Source of the DNA: Schaalia vaccimaxillae DSM 15804
Lineage (GTDB): Bacteria; Actinomycetota; Actinomycetes; Actinomycetales; Actinomycetaceae
Direction of reading: 5' to 3'
Length of the DNA stretch: 64,000 nt
NCBI RefSeq assembly: GCF_000420425.1
Contig: NZ_ATUX01000005.1
Coordinates: forward strand, 248,001-312,000
The notes under the pieces are model-generated. The model worked only from the letters and a program-made list of their open reading frames with translations. It was not told where the DNA came from and made no database searches. Of the stretch, positions 1-8,182 are shown in pieces; position 1 is the stretch's first letter, and each line of letters starts with the position of its first letter. The position numbers and the translations under genes are program-made.

Positions 1-33
1 GACGCTGTCTTTAACGCCGTTCCCGTCCCCTGA
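1..33 (+). CDS. C-terminal end of a probable MoxR-type AAA+ ATPase (partial)
   Basis: The first ten codons read DAVFNAVPVP and end in TGA. An ending of the form ..L..VPVP is common in MoxR ATPases. Position directly upstream of DUF58 and vWA genes is the standard place for moxR, whose product is a chaperone-like ATPase working with vWA proteins. The family call rests on this short tail plus context, so it is an inference. The rest of the gene lies left of the window. Confidence 0.45.
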   Translation, partial: DAVFNAVPVP

Positions 34-54
34 TCGACTGAGACCAGCACAGCC

Positions 55-948
55 ATGCCAGTCAGATCGCGTGAAATCCATGCGCTAGCGAGCCGCATCC
101 AATTGCCCGTAATGCGCAAATTGCTGTCCCTCATGGAAGGACAGCACGGGTCGGCGCGCGCCGGAAAAGGCTGGGAGTTCATGGACTTGGCGCAATACCA
201 GCCAGGTGACGACGTCAAAGAAATTGACTGGGCAGCAACCGCACGCAGCGGCTCACCAATCATCAAACGCTTTGAAGCCAGCGCCAACCTCCAAGTCATC
301 CTCGTCGTCGATACCGGCCGAGCTATGGGAGCCCTGGCCCCCTCAGGCGAAACGAAAGAAGAGATCGCCCTCGTCGCATGCGAAGCCATCGCCTGGCTAT
401 CCGTCGCCCGCGGTGACCAGATCGGTCTTGTTGCAGGAGATTCCACACGCACCCGGCACATGCCTGCCCGCTCAGGAAACGCGCACGCTGAAACCATCAT
501 GCGCAGAATCGAAGAGGACATCACCCTCGAATCCCCCGCATCTGACGTCCTCGCCCTCCTTGACCGCGCCGACAGAACAACCAGACGACGCTCCCTCATC
601 GTCTTAGTCACCGACGAAACGCAACCAACCCCAAGCTCAGAAGCCGACGAAGTTATCAAACGACTCCTGGTGCGTCACCAACTCATTTGCATCTCGATCG
701 CCGATATCAACCCCACAACCCTGGACAAAGACACCCACGTGATCGACGTCGACGAAGGCCCACTGCCTGACTTTCTACTGCGCGACCAACAACTCGCAGC
801 CCAAGCCAGCGCCATCGCCAACCAACGCAAAAACGCCGTATCCGCGCTCCTTGACTCTCGCGGCGTTATCCAAGTGTTGGTAGGTTCCTCCCAAGACGTC
901 CCCCGCGCCCTCATGCGCGCACTCGAAAGGGGGAGCCGTGTCAGGTGA
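55..948 (+). CDS. DUF58 domain protein of a MoxR/vWA operon
   Basis: The 297-residue soluble protein carries the DUF58 hallmark YQPGDDVKEIDW at about residues 48-59. A vWA-like strand follows (VVDTGRAMG, 84-92), where the metal-site motif DxSxS is degenerate. No signal peptide or membrane segment is visible. DUF58 proteins accompany MoxR ATPases and vWA proteins and are thought to link the ATPase to its clients. The gene follows the partial moxR by about 20 bases and overlaps the next gene by 11 bases, so the genes are probably co-translated. The function in this organism is inferred from family and context only. Confidence 0.85.
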   Translation: MPVRSREIHALASRIQLPVMRKLLSLMEGQHGSARAGKGWEFMDLAQYQPGDDVKEIDWAATARSGSPIIKRFEASANLQVILVVDTGRAMGALAPSGETKEEIALVACEAIAWLSVARGDQIGLVAGDSTRTRHMPARSGNAHAETIMRRIEEDITLESPASDVLALLDRADRTTRRRSLIVLVTDETQPTPSSEADEVIKRLLVRHQLICISIADINPTTLDKDTHVIDVDEGPLPDFLLRDQQLAAQASAIANQRKNAVSALLDSRGVIQVLVGSSQDVPRALMRALERGSRVR

Positions 949-1414
949 CATCGCAGACCAACTGCGCGACCCAGTCATCTACCCGCATTGGATGTGGGTG
1001 GCTGGCCTCATCCTCATCCTCGCAGTGATCATCTGGGTCACCGCCATGATCCGCAGATGGTGGAGATCAGACGAAACACGCATCGAAGAACTCCAAACGA
1101 TTAGCCAAGTACGCCGAGATAGCTACCACTGCTATGTCAACGACATTGAGGCCCGACACCGTTCAGGAGAACTCGACTCGCGTGATGCTCACCTTGCGGT
1201 AGCTGGCCTCATGCGAGCGCTTGGAACCGAAAGAACAGGTCGCGACCTCGAAGTTGCCACCGTCGCCGAAGTTCGTCAACTCCTGCCCATGTGGCCAGCC
1301 CTGGCTGACCTGCTCCAGGCCTGCGAAAGCCCCTCCTTCGACGGCAATGCTGACGATTCGCAGGAGGTCGTGACCCGCATCCTGCACCTCGCTCATCAGG
1401 CGGTGGACGCATGA
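938..1414 (+). CDS. small single-span membrane protein of the MoxR/vWA operon (DUF4381-like)
   Basis: The 158-residue protein starts at a GTG overlapping the end of the DUF58 gene. One transmembrane helix lies at about residues 18-38 (WVAGLILILAVIIWVTAMI), followed by a charged cytosolic domain of about 115 residues rich in helices. Size, topology and position match the DUF4381-type component often found between DUF58 and BatA-type vWA genes, but I see no diagnostic motif. Its stop overlaps the next start as ATGA, implying translational coupling. Role: probable membrane subunit of the complex, inferred. Confidence 0.7.
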   Translation: MSGDIADQLRDPVIYPHWMWVAGLILILAVIIWVTAMIRRWWRSDETRIEELQTISQVRRDSYHCYVNDIEARHRSGELDSRDAHLAVAGLMRALGTERTGRDLEVATVAEVRQLLPMWPALADLLQACESPSFDGNADDSQEVVTRILHLAHQAVDA

Positions 1415-2436
1415 AATACGGATGGCTCATTCCTCTGGTCATTATCGTCATCGTGGCCGCGTTGGTTGCAGGCTGGTTCCTCTCGCGTGAGGCTGCGCGC
1501 CGCTCAGGTAAAAAAGGATGGGTAGCCAATACCGGATACGTCCGTGAGCTACCCAAGTACCAGGCGTTGGTGCGGCGCTCGCGGCTTATGCTGGCCGGGG
1601 CAAGCTTAAGCTTCGCTCTGTTGGTGGGGGCCGTGTCCATTAGCGCAGGATCTCCCGTGGACCGCAGGATCGAGGACGAGCGCCTGGCATCGCGCGACAT
1701 CGTTTTGTGCCTGGATGCATCCGGCTCAATGATGCCCTATGACGGCCAGATCGGTTCCTCATTTAGGCAGATCATCGAACATTTCTCCGGTGAACGCATC
1801 TCTTTGCACCTGTGGAGCGCGCGAACAATCATTAAGTTCCCGCTGACCGACGACTATGTGATGGCCGACGAAATCCTTGAGGAAATGAGCACCATCATCT
1901 CCGAGGGATATATGGGAGAAGCCCCCGATGGCTCAAGCGTCTACGTGACCACTGAACTGCTCGACTACCTTGAAGGAGTCGACGACCCTGATCGTCAAGC
2001 CTCCTCCCTGGCAGGAGACGGCCTCGCCTCGTGCATCCTGAGCTTCGACCACACCGACCAAGAACGCTCACGAACGGTACTGCTTGCCACGGACAACGAA
2101 ATCATGGGGTCGCAGATCTACACACTCACCCAAGCAACCGACCTGGCAAAAGACCAAAATGTTACCGTCACCGCCCTCTACCCAGGGGAAGGCGACTACC
2201 TCACTGCCGACGGGGAAGAACTGCGCGACCTCGTCGAATCCACAGGCGGAACCTTCTACGACGCTTCTGACCCGGGCTCCGTCGCCGGAATTATTCAAGA
2301 TATCGAAGCTCAGCAGCAGGTCGAACTCGAAGGTCAGTCCCACGTCATCGAAACCGATAAGCCTGAAACGCCGCTTGCATGGATCGTCGTTGGGCTACTC
2401 GCATTACTGACGGTGCTGGCGGGGGCGAGGCTGTAA
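1411..2436 (+). CDS. membrane-anchored vWA protein (BatA-like)
   Basis: The 341-residue protein has N-terminal helices at about residues 3-24 and 58-80, a vWA domain with an intact metal-ion site (LCLDASGSMM; DxSxS at 102-106), and a C-terminal helix at about 322-340. This is the classic BatA/BatB layout, with the vWA domain on the outer face between membrane anchors. Family members bind protein partners through the metal site and are served by MoxR. It is coupled to both neighbours (ATGA upstream, TAATG downstream). It differs from the next protein mainly in the linker and is probably an ancient paralogue. Confidence 0.88.
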   Translation: MKYGWLIPLVIIVIVAALVAGWFLSREAARRSGKKGWVANTGYVRELPKYQALVRRSRLMLAGASLSFALLVGAVSISAGSPVDRRIEDERLASRDIVLCLDASGSMMPYDGQIGSSFRQIIEHFSGERISLHLWSARTIIKFPLTDDYVMADEILEEMSTIISEGYMGEAPDGSSVYVTTELLDYLEGVDDPDRQASSLAGDGLASCILSFDHTDQERSRTVLLATDNEIMGSQIYTLTQATDLAKDQNVTVTALYPGEGDYLTADGEELRDLVESTGGTFYDASDPGSVAGIIQDIEAQQQVELEGQSHVIETDKPETPLAWIVVGLLALLTVLAGARL

Positions 2437-3494
2437 TGGTGCTTCGTCCTGTATTCGAGCCCGCCATCATCGTCCTCATCATGATCCTCGGGTTAGGCAT
2501 GGTCGGTTGGGGGTGGCTGCGCGCCACCCGGCGCCGCCCCCTTGACGTTGTTCGGCGCGGGCTCATGGTCGTCCTCGTCGCCATCATGGCTACGGGCCCC
2601 TCCATCCCAGGCGAGGCGCGCGAAATCGTATCCGCCACCGAAGTGTGGCTGGTCGTGGATCGAACCGGATCAATGGCAGCCGAAGACTGGGATGGCAAGA
2701 GCCCCCGCATCGACGGTGTGCGCAAAGACGTGAAAACCATCGTCGAAGCTATGGCCGGCTCGAAGTTCACGATCATGACCTGGGACTCCGATGTGCGCAC
2801 AGTCTTGCCGCTAACCACCGACCTCATGGCAGTGGACTCGTACATGAAGACCTTCAGTCAGGAACTGTCGGAAAACTCCCAAGGATCCTCGCCCGACCGG
2901 CCAGCACTCGGATTGGCGCAAGCCCTTGAACGCTCTGAGCGCAACCATCCGGAAAATATACGCGCGGTATTCATCTTTACCGACGGGGAGACCTCAAATT
3001 CCGACCACTGGACTGCAACGACGGACGCGCAGGAAAGCGACTGGAACGCCGTTGCGCCTTACGTCGACGGCGGCCTCGTCATTGGATACGGCACCGAGCA
3101 GGGCGGCCCCATGAAGGTCAAACGTCTAGGGCCCGCAGACGCCTCGGATTCAAGCCAGTCGGCAGGCGGCGCGGCAGACGAGGACGAGTACATCCGCGAT
3201 GAGTCCTTGCCCGGATCGCCTATCGCAATCTCCAAGATTGACGCAGAAAAGCTCCAGGCCATTGCCGGACGCCTGGCAGTGAGCTACGTGCACTCCCCCG
3301 ATACCTCGGCCATTGATGGGTACGGACGCGACCTCATGAGCAGAGCAGACGTGATTTCCAAGGCTCGAGACGCCTTGGCAACCTACCGCGTCATCATGTG
3401 GCCCTTCGCCCTCGCTCTTGGAGCATTGCTTGCGTGGGAAGGCGGAGTTTTGGCCGCGCGCGCCCGAGTCCTGAGGAGAGCCCATGCGATCTAA
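2436..3494 (+). CDS. membrane-anchored vWA protein (BatB-like)
   Basis: I place the start at the ATG at 2436, which shares a base with the upstream TAA (TAATG). An upstream in-frame start would lie inside the previous gene. The 352-residue product has N-terminal membrane helices (about 8-28 and 42-55), a vWA domain with metal site VVDRTGSM (DxTxS at 75-79) and a second motif FTDGETS, and a C-terminal helix (WPFALALGALLAWEGG). It resembles BatB and pairs with the preceding BatA-like protein. The 3' end overlaps the next gene by 11 bases. Confidence 0.87.
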   Translation: MVLRPVFEPAIIVLIMILGLGMVGWGWLRATRRRPLDVVRRGLMVVLVAIMATGPSIPGEAREIVSATEVWLVVDRTGSMAAEDWDGKSPRIDGVRKDVKTIVEAMAGSKFTIMTWDSDVRTVLPLTTDLMAVDSYMKTFSQELSENSQGSSPDRPALGLAQALERSERNHPENIRAVFIFTDGETSNSDHWTATTDAQESDWNAVAPYVDGGLVIGYGTEQGGPMKVKRLGPADASDSSQSAGGAADEDEYIRDESLPGSPIAISKIDAEKLQAIAGRLAVSYVHSPDTSAIDGYGRDLMSRADVISKARDALATYRVIMWPFALALGALLAWEGGVLAARARVLRRAHAI

Positions 3495-4572
3495 GATGCG
3501 AAGAAGCGCAGACGAACTCCTGCCCTTTGGGGCGCCGGCCGCTGGATCCGGTGCTGCCCAGATGGGAGGGGCCTCGGCCTCGTATGAGCACAAGCAAGTG
3601 CGCTCCAAGAAAGCGCTGCGGCCTTTGCTGTGGTCGCTGCCGGTGCTCGTTTTGATTCTGGGCGTGGCCGCATACCTCATAGCGCTGCCGCTGTGGTCGA
3701 AGAGTTCCCTTGGGCATTGGGATGATGGCGACGTCGCTTCGGCCCAATCCGACTACGTTGGGCAAGCACAGGCAACGAGCATCGGCATTGAAAAATGGGT
3801 GGCCGAGTACAACCTCGGAACGACCAAGCTGTACGAGCACAAGGTCGATGAGGGCGTCCAGCTTTTGCGCGGAGCCTGGGATCTGGTCCCCAAGGCCATG
3901 GAGCTTTATGACGGGCGGATCGAAACCTACTCCTACGAATGTCAGGTTCGGATCAACCTGGCGCTAGGAATCGAAGCGCAGGGCGACCAGCTTATGGCTG
4001 ATGAGGAATGGGCACAGGCGCAGGCTTCCTACGACGAGGCCATGGGAATCGTGTCCCCATGCCAAACCGCCGGGCAGGCCGATCAGCAAGATCAAGATGA
4101 ATCGGGGGCCGATCAGAACCAGTCAGGTGGTTCGTCGGAGTCCGACTCGGAATCGTCAGACGGAGAATCTTCTGATTCTGATTCTGGACAGCAGAATTCT
4201 TCGGATCAAGATTCTGGAGAACAAGCCGATGAGTCGACCAACCGTCTAGGAAATAAGTCGCGCGAGGCTGGCAATAAAGCCGAGGGCAATGGTTCGGGCG
4301 GCTCTGGGCAACAGGGCAGCAAAGAGGATCAGAATGAAAGCTCGTCAGGTGAAGAACAAGCTGACGAGTCCCAGGCAGGCAGGCAAGGTTCACAGGGCGA
4401 TTCTGGCGGGACAGCAGGCTCACAGCCCCCGGGTGAAAACGGCTTCGAGGGTGAGACTCCGTCGCAAAAGCGTCGCCGTGAAGAACTTCAGAAGAAACTC
4501 CAGCAGGGCGCTGATGACCAGAATCGTTCATACGACGAGTCGCGCACAGGCAACCCCAACGGGGCTTGGTAA
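3484..4572 (+). CDS. membrane protein with helical-repeat domain and long Ser/Asp/Gln/Glu-rich tail
   Basis: The 362-residue protein has a cytosolic head, one membrane helix at about residues 43-68, then about 120 residues of paired helices suggestive of TPR repeats (the BatC place in Bat operons). From about residue 190 it becomes a low-complexity hydrophilic tail dominated by Ser, Asp, Glu, Gln and Gly, ending in a basic stretch (KRRREELQKKLQQ). It is the last gene of the operon. The tail looks intrinsically disordered and probably extends outside the cell. TPR assignment is tentative because no repeat matches the consensus cleanly. Confidence 0.75.
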   Translation: MRSKMRRSADELLPFGAPAAGSGAAQMGGASASYEHKQVRSKKALRPLLWSLPVLVLILGVAAYLIALPLWSKSSLGHWDDGDVASAQSDYVGQAQATSIGIEKWVAEYNLGTTKLYEHKVDEGVQLLRGAWDLVPKAMELYDGRIETYSYECQVRINLALGIEAQGDQLMADEEWAQAQASYDEAMGIVSPCQTAGQADQQDQDESGADQNQSGGSSESDSESSDGESSDSDSGQQNSSDQDSGEQADESTNRLGNKSREAGNKAEGNGSGGSGQQGSKEDQNESSSGEEQADESQAGRQGSQGDSGGTAGSQPPGENGFEGETPSQKRRREELQKKLQQGADDQNRSYDESRTGNPNGAW

Positions 4573-4581
4573 TTTTCTCTT

Positions 4582-4668
4582 CCCCTCCGCCGAGAGCAGA
4601 CTTTATGGTTAAAAATCGCCTGTTTTCAGGCTGAAAACGACCATAAGGTCTGCTCTCGGCGGGGAGGG
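4582..4668. repeat. long interrupted palindrome between the vWA operon and purD
   Basis: The arms 4582-4608 and 4641-4668 are near-perfect reverse complements, sharing a core of the form CCATAA(A/G)GTCTGCTCTCGG. The 32-base loop contains its own inverted repeats: GCCTG-TTTT-CAGGC (4618-4631), which overlaps TTTTCAG-G-CTGAAAA (4623-4637). It starts ten bases after the stop of the vWA operon. It could act as a strong transcription terminator, but the arm length and the nested loop also fit a mobile palindromic element of the REP or MITE kind. Copy number elsewhere cannot be judged here. Confidence 0.8.
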
Positions 4669-4773
4669 AGCAGGGGAGGGCTGGGCAAGGGCGGGTGAGA
4701 AAAAGTGTGAGGTCTGTCCGAGGTTGGTGAACATGCTCCCTTTGAGCGCGCCCGCCCCGATAAGGTGGAGCCT

Positions 4774-6108
4774 GTGAAGGTCCTCTTGGTGGGCAACGGT
4801 GGGCGTGAACACGCCCTGGCCCGAGCACTCGTCCGCACGTCCAACGCCGATCACCCGGTTGAACTCGTCGTTCAAGCCGGGAATCCTGGATTGGAACCCC
4901 TGGGCCGTTCCCTGGTGTTCAACCCCCTAGACCCCGCCGACGTGGTGCGTCGCGCCGTCGCCGAAAAAGTCGATCTGGTGGTTGTCGGCCCCGAAGCCCC
5001 CCTAGTTGCGGGAGTAGCCGACGCCGTCATCGAAGTCGGAATCCCCTGTTTTGGTCCCACCCAGGCCGCAGCCGAACTCGAAGCCTCCAAGTCTTTCGCT
5101 AAGCAGATCATGAACGAGGCCGGCGTCAAGACCGCTCGTTCCTTCACCTGCCGCACCATGGACGAGGTCGACGCCGCCCTCGACGACCTGGGTGCCCCTC
5201 ACGTCGTTAAGGACGACGCTCTGGCTGCAGGCAAGGGCGTCATTGTCACCGAGGATCGTCAGGCCGCGCGGGAACACGCCGAAGGTTGCCTGTCGCGCCC
5301 CGATGGCGCCGTTGTTATCGAGGACTACCTCGAAGGTCCCGAAGTGTCCCTCTTCTGCCTGGCCGACGGTACCACTGCCATCCCGCTGGTACCCGCCCAG
5401 GACTTTAAGCGCGTCGGCGACGGCAACGAAGGCCCCAACACGGGCGGTATGGGCGCCTACACTCCTCTGCCGTGGCTGCGCGAGGACGCGGTTGATGAGA
5501 TCGTCGAGACCGTTGCCAAGCCAACAATCACCGCGATGAAGGCGCGCGGCACTGAGTTCCGCGGCCTGCTTTACTGCGGCCTGGCAATGACATCAAAGGG
5601 CATTCGCGTTGTCGAGTTCAATGTGCGTTTTGGTGATCCAGAAACCCAGGTCGTCCTCGAACGGCTAGATTCTCCGCTGAGCGAGCTGCTCTACGCCGCT
5701 GCCACAGGTAACCTCGCGGATGCGCCCGCGCCCGTGTGGTCCACGGACGCGGCCGTCACAGTCGTCTTGGCTTCGGGCGGATACCCCGGTCCCACCGACA
5801 CCGGCCACATCATCGCTGGCATTGAAGACGCTGAAGCCCTTGAAGGCGTCCACGTCATCCACGCGGGCACCAGTGAAGAAATCACTTCTGACCCGGCCGA
5901 CGTTGCCGCAGGATGCTGCGGTTTTGAACCAGACTCGGCCATCGTCAACACCGGTGGCAGGGTGCTGGACGTGACTGCCCGCGCCGCCACAGTTGAAGAA
6001 GCTCGCGTACTGGCCTATGAGGGAGTCGCCAAGATTCACTTTGAGGGCGAACACCACCGAAGCGATATTGCGACCTGGCCGGCCGACCTCAATACCGCCG
6101 GGGCCTGA
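4774..6108 (+). CDS. purD: phosphoribosylamine-glycine ligase
   Basis: It catalyses the ATP-dependent joining of phosphoribosylamine and glycine in de novo purine synthesis. The N-terminus KVLLVGNGGREHAL is the PurD signature. The ATP-grasp part includes the family motifs GPNTGGMGAY and EFNVRFGDPE. I chose the GTG at 4774 because AAGG precedes it at good distance and the protein then starts MKVLLVG. A GTG at 4765 is the alternative and would add three residues. The length of 444 residues is typical. It is the first gene of the purD-C-S-Q-L cluster. Confidence 0.96.
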   Translation: MKVLLVGNGGREHALARALVRTSNADHPVELVVQAGNPGLEPLGRSLVFNPLDPADVVRRAVAEKVDLVVVGPEAPLVAGVADAVIEVGIPCFGPTQAAAELEASKSFAKQIMNEAGVKTARSFTCRTMDEVDAALDDLGAPHVVKDDALAAGKGVIVTEDRQAAREHAEGCLSRPDGAVVIEDYLEGPEVSLFCLADGTTAIPLVPAQDFKRVGDGNEGPNTGGMGAYTPLPWLREDAVDEIVETVAKPTITAMKARGTEFRGLLYCGLAMTSKGIRVVEFNVRFGDPETQVVLERLDSPLSELLYAAATGNLADAPAPVWSTDAAVTVVLASGGYPGPTDTGHIIAGIEDAEALEGVHVIHAGTSEEITSDPADVAAGCCGFEPDSAIVNTGGRVLDVTARAATVEEARVLAYEGVAKIHFEGEHHRSDIATWPADLNTAGA

Positions 6109-6149
6109 GAGCCAAGCTCGGGAAACGCAGAAGGATCAGGGAGGACACC

Positions 6150-7082
6150 ATGACTGACCGCTACGAATTGCCCGGATGGGTCCATGTGTCCTCGGGCAAG
6201 GTGCGTGACATTTACGCTCCTGCTGATCTTGCGACAGGTCACCAGGTCGACAACCCTGATCGCCTGCTTCTGGTGACCTCCGACCGTATCAGCGCCTACG
6301 ACTACATTCTGTCCACGCTGATCCCCGGCAAAGGCAAGGTTCTCAACCAGCTGGCCATCTGGTGGATGGGCCAGATGGGTGACATCATCAGCGACCACCT
6401 GCTGTCCACCCGTCACGATCCGACAGACCCACAGTCGGTGCCCGCAGCCGTTGACGGACGAGCCGTGGTTTGCAAGGCCTTGAACATGGTGCCCATTGAA
6501 TGCGTTGTCCGCGGCTACTTGACGGGTTCGGGCCTGGTCGAATACAACGAGGGCGGGGCCGTGTGCGGTATCGCTCTTCCGGGCGGCCTCGTTGAGGCAT
6601 CCCGTTTGGATACCCCGATTTTCACCCCCGCTGCCAAGGCGGAAATGGGTGACCATGACGAAAATATTTCTTTCGAACGGACCGTTGCGATGGTCGGTGA
6701 GGACCTGGCCGCACAACTGCGTGACACCTCGATCGCACTGTACGAGCGGGCCCGAAGGATTGCCGGCGAACGCGGCGTCATTATTGCTGACACAAAATTT
6801 GAGTTCGGCATCGAACCGACTACGGGCAGCCTCGTTCTCGGTGACGAAATCTTGACGCCCGACTCGTCGCGTTTCTGGCCTGCTGACCAGTGGCAGCCCG
6901 GACGCGTCACCCCCAGCTTCGACAAACAGTACGTCCGCGACTGGCTGGCTTCCCCCGAATCCGGGTGGGATAAGTCCACTGGCGATCAACCTCCAGCTCT
7001 GCCTGACGAGGTCGTGGCCGCCACGACGGACCGCTACGTCGAAGCCTTCCGCCGGATCACCGGCGAAGACCCCCAGCTCTGA
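6150..7082 (+). CDS. purC: phosphoribosylaminoimidazole-succinocarboxamide synthase
   Basis: SAICAR synthase adds aspartate to CAIR using ATP. The 310-residue protein shows the N-terminal GKVRDIY, the motif SDRISAYD at about residue 47, and the C-terminal family pattern ILTPDSSRFWPADQ. The longer form (about 300 residues) is the usual one in actinobacteria. A purine-rich stretch (gggagg) precedes the ATG. It sits 41 bases after purD and 74 bases before purS. Confidence 0.96.
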   Translation: MTDRYELPGWVHVSSGKVRDIYAPADLATGHQVDNPDRLLLVTSDRISAYDYILSTLIPGKGKVLNQLAIWWMGQMGDIISDHLLSTRHDPTDPQSVPAAVDGRAVVCKALNMVPIECVVRGYLTGSGLVEYNEGGAVCGIALPGGLVEASRLDTPIFTPAAKAEMGDHDENISFERTVAMVGEDLAAQLRDTSIALYERARRIAGERGVIIADTKFEFGIEPTTGSLVLGDEILTPDSSRFWPADQWQPGRVTPSFDKQYVRDWLASPESGWDKSTGDQPPALPDEVVAATTDRYVEAFRRITGEDPQL

Positions 7083-7156
7083 TCCGCGCGGTGGATCGGG
7101 ACAACCAGCAGTCGGGGCCGCGCAGGGCGGACCCCGCACAAACAAGGAGGAACGCC

Positions 7157-7438
7157 GTGGGGCGAATCATCGTGGAAGTGATGCCGAAGCCGGAGATCCT
7201 GGATCCCCAGGGCAAGGCGGTCGGCTCGGCTCTTCCCCGGCTCGGCATTTCCAGCTTCACTTCGGTGCGCCAGGGCAAGTGCTTCCACCTGACGGTGGAC
7301 GGCCCGGTCACCGACGAACTGCTTGAGGAAGCCCGCCGCGGCGCCGAAGAGGTTCTGTCCAACCCGATCATCGAAGACGTGGTCCGCGTGGAGGCCATCA
7401 ACGAAGATGACGAGCGTTACGCCGGAGGCACCAAGTGA
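7157..7438 (+). CDS. purS: phosphoribosylformylglycinamidine synthase subunit PurS
   Basis: PurS is the small structural subunit of the three-part FGAM synthase and bridges PurQ and PurL. I place the start at the GTG at 7157 because a strong AAGGAGG lies just upstream; the product is then 93 residues and begins [16 protein letters not shown]. An in-frame ATG at 7091 has no such site. Motif: conserved core [16 protein letters not shown]. The stop overlaps the purQ start as GTGA, so subunit synthesis is probably coupled. Confidence 0.94.
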   Translation: MGRIIVEVMPKPEILDPQGKAVGSALPRLGISSFTSVRQGKCFHLTVDGPVTDELLEEARRGAEEVLSNPIIEDVVRVEAINEDDERYAGGTK

Positions 7439-8145
7439 CACGCGTTGGTGTTGTAACCTTCCCGGGCACTTTGGATGACCAGGACGCTGCCCGCGCGGTG
7501 CGCCTCGCGGGCGCCGAAGCAGTTTCCCTGTGGCACAAGGACGCTGATCTGCGCGGTGTCGACGCCGTGGTTTTGCCCGGTGGATTCTCTTATGGCGACT
7601 ACCTGCGTTGCGGAGCTATTGCTGCTACGGCCCCCGTGATGAGCGAGGTTGTGCGCGCAGCCGAAGCTGGTATGCCGGTGCTGGGCATCTGCAACGGCTT
7701 CCAGGTTTTGTGCGAAGCCCACCTTCTGCCCGGTGCTTTGATCCGCAACGATCATCAGAAGTTCTTCTGCCATGACCAGGTGCTGCGCGTTGAAAATGCG
7801 AACACCGCATGGACTCGTTCCTTCGTCGAGGGCGAGACCATCACCATTCCTCTCAAGAACGGTGAAGGTAACTTCCAGGCTGCTCCCGCTGAACTTGAAC
7901 GCCTTGAAGGCGAAGGGCGCGTCGTGTTCCGCTACGTTGACCTTAACCCGAATGGCTCGGCTTCCGACATCGCGGGTGTGACCAACGATGCTGGGAACGT
8001 CGTGGGTCTGATGCCTCACCCCGAGCATGCGGTCGAGCGCGGCTTTGGTCCTCTGGGTGTTGACGAGGACGGCGCTGCCGCCGGCCACGGCGGCACCGAT
8101 GGCCTTAAGATCTTCACCTCCGTCCTGACGGCCCTGGTCGGCTGA
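7435..8145 (+). CDS. purQ: phosphoribosylformylglycinamidine synthase subunit PurQ
   Basis: This is the class I glutamine amidotransferase subunit that supplies ammonia to PurL. The nucleophile elbow [10 protein letters not shown] places the catalytic Cys at residue 86, and the catalytic His and Glu are in MPHPEHAVE. The oxyanion motif [13 protein letters not shown] is also present. Length (236) is normal. It is coupled to purS by a GTGA overlap and lies 37 bases before purL. Confidence 0.96.
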   Translation: MTRVGVVTFPGTLDDQDAARAVRLAGAEAVSLWHKDADLRGVDAVVLPGGFSYGDYLRCGAIAATAPVMSEVVRAAEAGMPVLGICNGFQVLCEAHLLPGALIRNDHQKFFCHDQVLRVENANTAWTRSFVEGETITIPLKNGEGNFQAAPAELERLEGEGRVVFRYVDLNPNGSASDIAGVTNDAGNVVGLMPHPEHAVERGFGPLGVDEDGAAAGHGGTDGLKIFTSVLTALVG

Positions 8146-8182
8146 CGCGGCCCGCCCTCGTAGAAACGATCGGAAAAGACGA

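Noticed and set aside
3992-4828. Long minus-strand open frame (278 codons) opposite the end of the vWA operon
   Set aside because: It is antisense to a low-complexity coding region and the palindrome; its product is compositionally biased and has no motif.
6036-7145. Minus-strand open frame of 369 codons opposite purC
   Set aside because: It mirrors the strongly conserved purC coding frame; a shadow caused by high GC.
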